A stretch of DNA of 64,000 nucleotides from Massilia sp. CFBP 13721 (GTDB taxonomy: Bacteria; Pseudomonadota; Gammaproteobacteria; Burkholderiales; Burkholderiaceae_D): contig NZ_JACYUY010000008.1 of the NCBI RefSeq assembly GCF_014842025.1, forward strand, positions 1 to 64,000, in the 5' to 3' direction. Below the pieces are notes generated by a model. The model was not told the DNA's origin. It saw nothing but the letters and a program-made list of their open reading frames with translations, and made no database searches. Position 1 is the first letter of the stretch, and each line of letters begins with the position of its first letter. Both the position numbers and the translations under genes were made by a program. Positions 58,568 to 64,000 of the stretch are shown one piece after another.

Positions 58568-58861
58568 ATGGAAACGAAAGACATCAAACTGCCGCTGCGC
58601 TACACCTCGCACCGGCAAATCGTGGATGCGGCCGGCGGTCTGGTCATCCAGGTCTACTCAGGCGCCTGCGGCATTGAGGTGGCCGACCAGCTGCAGGAAT
58701 TAGTGCCGGTCGCGTGCAACTCGCATGCCCTGCTGGTGGAAGCCGCCCAGGCCGCTCGTGCAGTGTTCGAGGCACAGAAGTGGCGCCCGACCTCGACCGA
58801 TCCAGAATCGGTCGCCCTGCGCAAGCTGATCGAAGCCCTGGCCGCCGCAGGTGTCGCATGA
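58568..58861 (+). CDS. Hypothetical early phage protein
   Basis: A 97-residue protein (ETKDIKLPLRYTSHRQIVDA; VACNSHALLVEAAQAARAVF; PESVALRKLIEAL). The beta-then-helix layout and the asparagine/histidine motif CNSHALL recur in phage early proteins. Function unknown. Confidence 0.7.
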   Translation: METKDIKLPLRYTSHRQIVDAAGGLVIQVYSGACGIEVADQLQELVPVACNSHALLVEAAQAARAVFEAQKWRPTSTDPESVALRKLIEALAAAGVA

Positions 58862-58956
58862 AGCGCACCTGCACCGACCGTGCCGTCGACCTCATGGCGG
58901 TAGCTGCCGTCATCACCATCGCTTTCTGCGCAGCGCAACTGCTGGGAGTTCAGTGA
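58858..58956 (+). CDS. Very small membrane protein
   Basis: A 32-residue peptide with one hydrophobic segment (MAVAAVITIAFCAAQLLGV). ATG overlaps the upstream stop (ATGA) and its TGA overlaps the next ATG (TGATG), which supports it. Confidence 0.5.
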   Translation: MKRTCTDRAVDLMAVAAVITIAFCAAQLLGVQ

Positions 58957-59369
58957 TGGCTACCTGGACCGAGGAATACCTGGAGCAAGCGATCGCCGAC
59001 GAGATCGAACTGGCCAAGGCCGGCGGCTACTCGAAGGTGACCGTCCCGCCGATGCCGACGCGCACCACCGCATTGCTCGCGCAAAGCCGCGACCGCCTGA
59101 AGGTAGGTACGCCGCTGCCGCGGTGGCGCCGCGACTGGAATGCCGCCGGCGATCTGATTGAGGAATTCAACCTGAGCATTCGCCAGGACGACGAAGACGG
59201 CACGGTGTCGGTAGGCATTCGCGGCCGGCGCCTGGACGTCACCGAAAAGTATGCCGACCACCCCGACAAAGCCGGAGCAATCCTGGCCGCAATCGTGGGC
59301 ATCTCGATCCAGTTGCGCGCCGAGCAGCGGGACAACCAGGCCGAGCGCCGCCGCAGCTACCGGCGATAA
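58956..59369 (+). CDS. Hypothetical early phage protein
   Basis: A 137-residue soluble protein (TWTEEYLEQAIADEIELAKA; EEFNLSIRQDDEDGTVSVGI; ends in an Arg-rich tail). Operon packing supports it; no family recognised. Confidence 0.65.
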   Translation: MATWTEEYLEQAIADEIELAKAGGYSKVTVPPMPTRTTALLAQSRDRLKVGTPLPRWRRDWNAAGDLIEEFNLSIRQDDEDGTVSVGIRGRRLDVTEKYADHPDKAGAILAAIVGISIQLRAEQRDNQAERRRSYRR

Positions 59370-59430
59370 CGATTATCGCCCACCCGGGCCGCCGGCACGG
59401 CGCCAGTGCACAACCCAAGACCAGGAAATC

Positions 59431-60228
59431 ATGAAAAAAATTATTGTAATCGTCGCACTGGGCCTCATGGCCCTCAGTGGCTGCACTCGCATCGCCCAAG
59501 GCGAAGTCGGTCTCCGTGTGAACTTCGACAGGACCGTCGAAGAGAGCGAGCGCGCTGCAGGCTCGTTCAATCAGACCCTGATCGGCAGCATCCTGAAGTT
59601 TCCGATTCGCGAGATCAATGCGGAAGTGAAGGACCTGCGCCCACAGACCATCGAGAACGTCACGATGGACGACTTCGACCTGACCGTGGTCTACAACATC
59701 ACGCCGGCGGCGGCCAGCGACCTGTACATCAACAAGGCGCGCTCGTTTCACGGCATGAACGAAGACGGCGAGCCGCTGCTGATGCAGAACTACTTGACCA
59801 CGGTGGCCCGCAATGCGGTCTACAAGACGGTCCCGAAATACGAAGCGCTGAAGATCAACATCGATCGTAGCCAGATCGAGTCGGAAATCCTTTCCGGCAT
59901 CAAGGCCGAGCTCGACAGTGAAAAGCTCAGCGGCGCGATTCAGGTCAGCCAGATCCTGGTGCGCAACGCAGTGCCGCCGCAATCCATCACCGTGTCGGCC
60001 AACAACTTGGTCAAGGCGCAGAACGAGCTGAAGCAGGCAGCCGTCGAAGTCCAGAAAGCCGAGCAGGAGGCGAAGCGGATCGCCACGCTCAATGCGAACG
60101 CCGGCGCAGTCAACTACATGGCAGCCCAAGCCAACCTGATGATTGCCGAGGGAATCCGTGAGGGCAAGGTGCAAACGATCGTCGTGCCAGCCGATTTCAA
60201 GGGAATGGTGAACGTCGGCGCCCGATAA
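59431..60228 (+). CDS. SPFH/prohibitin-like lipoprotein
   Basis: A 265-residue protein with signal peptide and lipobox LSGC (lipidated Cys18), an SPFH/band-7 domain (about 22-180: IAQGEVGLRVNFDRTV; DDFDLTVVYNITPAAASDLY; TVARNAVYKTV) and a long charged coiled coil (about 190-235, VQKAEQEAKRIATL). SPFH proteins form membrane-bound cages that act on membrane proteases or envelope integrity. A SPFH lipoprotein in a phage early operon is uncommon and may protect the lysogen or modify the envelope. Confidence 0.82.
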   Translation: MKKIIVIVALGLMALSGCTRIAQGEVGLRVNFDRTVEESERAAGSFNQTLIGSILKFPIREINAEVKDLRPQTIENVTMDDFDLTVVYNITPAAASDLYINKARSFHGMNEDGEPLLMQNYLTTVARNAVYKTVPKYEALKINIDRSQIESEILSGIKAELDSEKLSGAIQVSQILVRNAVPPQSITVSANNLVKAQNELKQAAVEVQKAEQEAKRIATLNANAGAVNYMAAQANLMIAEGIREGKVQTIVVPADFKGMVNVGAR

Positions 60229-60324
60229 GCAGCGGCGCCACTCAGCAACACCCACCGCCCGGCACGACCGGGCTTCCGCACTGAGAGGGTCACACCGGCC
60301 CCGACCATAACGAGGGAGAACACG

Positions 60325-60459
60325 ATGAGCTTTCAAATCACGATCCGCGACGAGAACGACCAGCCCAAAACCTACACCGCCATCGGAGATCCGGCCGCGC
60401 TGGAAGCTGCTGCGTACGACGCCGGCGCCATGGGCGTGACCCTGATGGTGCTCCCATGA
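60325..60459 (+). CDS. Small hypothetical protein
   Basis: A 44-residue protein (SFQITIRDENDQPKTYTAIG; DAGAMGVTLMVLP) with GAGGGAG before the ATG. Its TGA overlaps the next ATG. Function unknown. Confidence 0.6.
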   Translation: MSFQITIRDENDQPKTYTAIGDPAALEAAAYDAGAMGVTLMVLP

Positions 60460-60563
60460 GCCAGCCCGAAGTCCGCGCGCGCATGCGCTCCTACGCGATC
60501 TCCTGCGCATCGGCGGTCGCCCTGGTGCTCGTGATCCTCTACACCCAGGCGTTCGCCCAATAA
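60456..60563 (+). CDS. Very small membrane protein
   Basis: A 35-residue peptide with one membrane segment (CASAVALVLVILYTQAFAQ), overlapping the upstream stop (ATGA). Function unknown. Confidence 0.5.
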   Translation: MSQPEVRARMRSYAISCASAVALVLVILYTQAFAQ

Positions 60564-60578
60564 CTTGAAGGAACCCGC

Positions 60579-61478
60579 ATGTTCAAGAATCTCCAGCTGT
60601 ATCGCCTCCCCGCCCCGTGGCCTGTTGGTCCCAACGTACTCGAGCAGGCAATCGCCGCGCAGGCCTTCGCGCCAGCGTCGAGTAACGAGCTGGTGCGCCA
60701 GGGCTGGTCGGCGCCACGCGAAGCCGATGGCGGCGGCCTCGTGCACGCCGTGGCCGGCCAGTTCCTGCTGCAGCTGGCCACCGAAAAGAAGCTGCTGCCG
60801 TCGACTGTAATCAACCAGGTCGCGAAGGCCCGGGCCGCCGAGATGGAGGAGCAGCAAGGCTTCCCGCCCGGGAAGAAGGCGATGAAGGAACTGAAGGAGC
60901 GCGTCGCCGACGAGCTGCTGCCGCGCGCGTTCCCTGTCCGCAGCAACACCTGGGTCTGGATCGACCCGGTCAACGGATGGCGCGCCGTTGACGCCGCCAG
61001 CCCGTCCAGGGCGGACGACGTCGTAAAGCTTCTACTTAAGGCGGTCGACCGCATGCCGCTCGAATCGCTGCGCGTCCAGAAATCGCCGGTCGCCGTGATG
61101 ACCGGCTGGCTGGAAGCCGACGAGGCGCCGGTCGCATTCACGATCGACCAGGACACCGAACTGCGCGCCACCGGCGAGAGCCGCGCGGCGGTGCGCTACG
61201 TGAAGCATTCGCTCGACCCTGCTGACGTCGGCCGCCACATCGCCAACGGCAAGCAGTGCACGCGCCTGGCCATGACCTGGGAGGGCCGGATCTCCTTCGT
61301 GCTGACCGAGAGCCTGGCGATCAAAGGCATAAAGGCGCTCGACGTCCTGAAGGAAGGCGCGCACGCGGCGGCCAACGACCTGGAGCGCTTCGACAACGAC
61401 TTCGTCCTGATGACCGGCGAGCTGGCCAAGATGCTGGCCGACCTGGTCGAAGCCCTGGGCGGCGAGGCCCGAGCATGA
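60579..61478 (+). CDS. rdgC: Recombination-associated protein RdgC
   Basis: A 299-residue ring-forming DNA-binding protein (FKNLQLYRLPAPWPVGPNVL; WSAPREADGGGLVHAVAGQF; FPPGKKAMKELKERVADELL; WIDPVNGWRAVDAASPSRAD), close to E. coli RdgC in length (303). RdgC binds double-stranded DNA and inhibits RecA loading. Prophage copies occur and may limit host recombination during phage growth. Confidence 0.95.
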   Translation: MFKNLQLYRLPAPWPVGPNVLEQAIAAQAFAPASSNELVRQGWSAPREADGGGLVHAVAGQFLLQLATEKKLLPSTVINQVAKARAAEMEEQQGFPPGKKAMKELKERVADELLPRAFPVRSNTWVWIDPVNGWRAVDAASPSRADDVVKLLLKAVDRMPLESLRVQKSPVAVMTGWLEADEAPVAFTIDQDTELRATGESRAAVRYVKHSLDPADVGRHIANGKQCTRLAMTWEGRISFVLTESLAIKGIKALDVLKEGAHAAANDLERFDNDFVLMTGELAKMLADLVEALGGEARA

Positions 61479-61678
61479 CGGCGCGCCGCAGTCGCGGATC
61501 CTGGAGCGGCATGGGCTTGACGCGCCTCGAGCGGCAAATGGGCAACTCAGCCCAGGACCGCCAGGAGATCGCCAACGCCGCGGTCGTCCCGCGTGGCCGG
61601 GTCTACCGCCAGGACCTGGCCGACATCACGAACTCGGCACCGGCGCCCGCAGCGCCGACCACCGGCAAAGCCAAATAG
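61475..61678 (+). CDS. Small hypothetical phage protein
   Basis: A 67-residue basic protein (TARRSRGSWSGMGLTRLERQ; RGRVYRQDLADITNSAPAP). ATG overlaps the RdgC stop (ATGA). Function unknown. Confidence 0.6.
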   Translation: MTARRSRGSWSGMGLTRLERQMGNSAQDRQEIANAAVVPRGRVYRQDLADITNSAPAPAAPTTGKAK

Positions 61679-61700
61679 CCGGCAACTCAAGGAAGCGCGC

Positions 61701-61859
61701 ATGACGTACGAAGAAATGAGAGCGGACTTCGAGGGATCTGACGAACAGTTCGCCAGGTACGTCTTTGGCCTGTTCGCGCTCCAAGAGGCAAAACTGCAGC
61801 GCCTACACGACCAACTCGCCAAGCCGGCGCAATTCGATAGACGGGAGAACAGAGGATGA
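61701..61859 (+). CDS. Small hypothetical phage protein
   Basis: A 52-residue helical protein (TYEEMRADFEGSDEQFARYV; FALQEAKLQRLHDQL), SD-like AAGGAAG before the ATG; overlaps the next gene by 4 nt. Function unknown. Confidence 0.6.
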   Translation: MTYEEMRADFEGSDEQFARYVFGLFALQEAKLQRLHDQLAKPAQFDRRENRG

Positions 61860-63538
61860 ACGATAACCAGCAACGCCGCCAGAAGCGCGGTGACCGGCCA
61901 GAGCCTGGCAGCCTCAAGTGGGACGAAGGCGCGCGCGGCGCGGCTGAAGCAGCGCCACCTGCGAGCACCGATGCCGAACTGAAAACCGACGACTTCATGG
62001 TGTACGACCGCGCTGGCAATCGCCGCGTCGATCTGGAAGCAAAACTGCGGGATGCAATGAGCGGTGCTGCTACCTCGGGCGATGCCACGGCAGACCTGCG
62101 CAAGTTGCTGATTGAAGCGCGCGCTGTTCTGGAAACGTGGAAAGACGCTGTGCCCGCAGTCAGCCTGTGCGCGGACATCGACAAAGCGTTAGCGGCGTCT
62201 GCTCCTGACTGGATCAGCTACGACGAGAGGAGCGACACGCTGACGATCCACGGCATCAAGTACGCCGGCGAACTGATGCGCGACTTCGGGCGCCACATGC
62301 CGCAGGGACAGCTGTTCGAACTGGTTGCGCGCCAGGCTGATGGTGCGCTGTGCGTCAAGCGCATCGAGCGCGCTGCTGCTCCTGCGGATATCGGCCCACG
62401 CTGGGACGACAACGGCGAGCCGTGGAACGAAGCTGCCGAGAAGATCGACCGCGACCATGCGGCGGCCCCTGTTGCGTCAGGCATCAAGGAATGCACGCAT
62501 GATGCCGGCTGTGAGTTCTGTAATTGGTGCGGGTTTCGTGCCGCCTCTCCTGCTACCGCATCGGGCGATGAGCTGCTGGCGTTGCGCGATCAGATCGGCC
62601 AGGCCATCGCAGACTATGCCGCCGAGCACATGAACCCCGGCGGCCAGGTCGGAATCGACTGGTGCAGCGCGACTGACATCGACCCTCTGGCAGACCGAAT
62701 TATTGCCCTGTTACCTGTATCTGCCGCTACCAAGCCGAAGAGCGAGCTGCGCATTGCGATCCGCCAGATGGCGACCGCGCTGAACAACGACAAGTGGGAT
62801 GGCATCCTGACGGCGGACGGCGACCTGGATATGCTCGGCTCCGAAATTTCACTCTTGATGGATCGTTTGTCGGATGCCGCTACCAAGCCGACCGCCGACC
62901 TGAGCAAGCACAACGGCCTGAAGCGGTTCGGCATGCACATGACCGCTGATGGCAACTTCTTCGGCGCGATGCCCGACGGGCCATACGTCGAGCTGGCCGA
63001 TGTGCTCTCCCTTCTCGCCACCAAGCCAGCAGCACCGGCCTTGCCGCTGAACAGTATCCCGGCCACGATGCGCCACGACGAAGGCGCGATTGCGTGCTGC
63101 GCCTACTGCGGTCGCTATTCGCTCGATCCGGCAACTCTGTCGAGCCGCCAGCCTCTGTGCGAATGCGGCAAGCAGCACGGCTGGAGCGGCAGCTTTAAGA
63201 AGCCCGGTCCTGACGCACGCTGGAGTGGTAAAGGCCCTGCTTCCCCTATGGCATCTGCCGATGCAGCAACCGTGAAGTCAATGGCGTCGATGCTGGCAAA
63301 CCGCGAGTGGGCCGAAGACCTGGGCCTGACCGGCGACTTGGCCGACTTGCAAGGCCAGATCACCGAACTCGTCGGCCGCGCGAACTCCGGATCATCTGCC
63401 GACGCAGTAATAGAGGCGCTGACTGAGGCCGAGAACATCGCGCGCTGCCATGACTTGGGCACGCCTGACGGCCACACGATAGCCGACGCCATAGCAGCCC
63501 TTCGCAATAAAGCTGCTGGCGCAGAAGGAGCGGAGTAA
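61856..63538 (+). CDS. Mosaic Ead/Ea22-like modular phage protein
   Basis: A 560-residue protein built from several short modules joined by Ala/Thr/Ser-rich linkers (SGAATSGDATADLR; ASPATASGDELLALRDQIGQ; SAATKPKSELRIAI; SDAATKPTADLSKHNGLKRF; LLATKPAAPALPL). One module has a zinc-like CTHDAGCEFCNWCGF and another CCAYCGRYSLDP. This linker-and-module design is typical of mosaic phage early proteins of the Ead/Ea22 kind, assembled by recombination. No catalytic function is recognised. Confidence 0.65.
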   Translation: MNDNQQRRQKRGDRPEPGSLKWDEGARGAAEAAPPASTDAELKTDDFMVYDRAGNRRVDLEAKLRDAMSGAATSGDATADLRKLLIEARAVLETWKDAVPAVSLCADIDKALAASAPDWISYDERSDTLTIHGIKYAGELMRDFGRHMPQGQLFELVARQADGALCVKRIERAAAPADIGPRWDDNGEPWNEAAEKIDRDHAAAPVASGIKECTHDAGCEFCNWCGFRAASPATASGDELLALRDQIGQAIADYAAEHMNPGGQVGIDWCSATDIDPLADRIIALLPVSAATKPKSELRIAIRQMATALNNDKWDGILTADGDLDMLGSEISLLMDRLSDAATKPTADLSKHNGLKRFGMHMTADGNFFGAMPDGPYVELADVLSLLATKPAAPALPLNSIPATMRHDEGAIACCAYCGRYSLDPATLSSRQPLCECGKQHGWSGSFKKPGPDARWSGKGPASPMASADAATVKSMASMLANREWAEDLGLTGDLADLQGQITELVGRANSGSSADAVIEALTEAENIARCHDLGTPDGHTIADAIAALRNKAAGAEGAE

Positions 63539-63856
63539 ATGCGTAAGCCTACCGATGGAGAAATCACCGACCTACTGCTCGTACGGCACGGCTCGATCAT
63601 GCCCACCTACGTGGTGAAGAACTGGTTGCGCGCAAAGTATCCGAAGCTGCAAACGGCGTGGGTGCTGCGCCGCCTGAAGGCGCTTGAGAAGGCCGGCAAG
63701 GTCGTGCGCACGCCGTCGAACTACGCAACGATGATCTGCTGGGCCATCGCTCCTGCCACCCATACCACAGAGGGAGGGAGCCTTGATGCAGCCATTCGCG
63801 CGGCAGCCGTTAAGCCGCCGCTGTTCGACAAAGACCCGACCAACATCCAATACTGA
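63539..63856 (+). CDS. Small winged-helix-like DNA-binding protein
   Basis: A 105-residue protein (RKPTDGEITDLLLVRHGSIM; AKYPKLQTAWVLRRLKALEK; GKVVRTPSNYATMICWAI) with a helix-turn-helix and wing pattern. ATG lies directly after the upstream stop (TAAATG). Possibly a regulator; target unknown. Confidence 0.6.
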   Translation: MRKPTDGEITDLLLVRHGSIMPTYVVKNWLRAKYPKLQTAWVLRRLKALEKAGKVVRTPSNYATMICWAIAPATHTTEGGSLDAAIRAAAVKPPLFDKDPTNIQY

Positions 63857-63863
63857 GGCGACC

Positions 63864-64000
63864 ATGAACCACAATAATCAACAGCCTGGCAGCGCCGACC
63901 TGCCACCACTGCCAACGCCATCGTGGTCACGCGATATGCACGGCGAAACCGAAGTCTATACCGTAGACGAAGTGCGCAAAATCCAGCGCGACGCTATCGC
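63864..64000 (+). CDS. Partial phage gene at right edge
   Basis: A reading frame from ATG at 63864 (NHNNQQPGSADLPPLPTPSW; ETEVYTVDEVRKIQRDAI) runs off the window. GAGGCGACC precedes the ATG. The product cannot be named. Confidence 0.55.
   Translation, partial: MNHNNQQPGSADLPPLPTPSWSRDMHGETEVYTVDEVRKIQRDAI

Larger units (their letters stand above)
8048..64000. mobile_element. Lambda/HK97-type siphovirus prophage (left part; right end outside window)
   Basis: From the tRNA-Leu 3' end to the right edge every gene fits a temperate siphovirus: complete head, tail, packaging and lysis modules, cI/cro control, early and cargo genes. At least 56 kb is present. All core structural frames are intact, so the phage may be functional. 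No integrase is found in the window, so the left boundary rests on the tRNA and gene content, not on a visible pair of att repeats. Confidence 0.93.

Overview
The window is high-GC DNA of a Gram-negative bacterium, most likely a betaproteobacterium of the Oxalobacteraceae (Massilia/Duganella/Janthinobacterium group). That placement is inferred from gene content and codon use and was not tested by search. About 8 kb of host chromosome (1-8047) is followed by a large lambda/HK97-type siphovirus prophage that runs off the right edge. The prophage begins directly behind a complete tRNA-Leu(UAA) gene, the probable integration site. No integrase, excisionase or replicative helicase was recognised, so the right end and integration module probably lie beyond base 64000.

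Host part. After a repeat-rich non-coding stretch (1-540) come a tail-specific protease (Prc/CtpA), a small HExxH membrane protein, thymidine kinase, a hexapeptide O-acetyltransferase coupled to a penicillin-acylase-type hydrolase, a ParB-like protein and tRNA-Leu.

Prophage late operon (minus strand, read from about 40.4 kb down to 8.1 kb). The order is small orphan genes, HNH nucleases, small and large terminase, portal, ClpP-type protease, HK97 capsid, decoration and fibre-like proteins, head-tail connectors, tail terminator, tail tube, tail chaperone with a -1 frameshift site, tape measure, lambda-like M, L, K, I, J, tail fibre proteins, then holin, SAR endolysin and Rz/Rz1. Six intrinsic terminators lie inside this operon in its own direction. 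They imply antitermination or tuned read-through. A small gene next to the tRNA has a near-perfect LexA (SOS) box.

Prophage early and control region (minus strand, 53.9 to 41.0 kb). A Cro-like gene diverges from a self-cleaving S24 CI repressor. Three operators spaced exactly 24 bp apart sit between them, and two more copies of the same operator lie at 58.3 kb before a rightward operon, as in lambda OR/OL. The leftward early operon carries HTH regulators, a C5 cytosine methyltransferase with a large overlapping frame, a Ref-type RecA-dependent nuclease, a protein phosphatase, a KilAC antirepressor, replication-type proteins, a dATP/dGTP diphosphohydrolase-like protein and a candidate late regulator.

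Accessory cargo. On the opposite strand within the leftward block are a FliT-like flagellar regulator and a small companion. Behind cI are three genes sharing a repeated leader hairpin, then a phased GRGAC repeat array with a DnaA box, then a RelE-like toxin with an unfamiliar partner. The CI-controlled rightward operon carries an SPFH/prohibitin-like lipoprotein, RdgC and several small proteins. RecA-linked functions recur: CI self-cleavage, the LexA box, Ref and RdgC.
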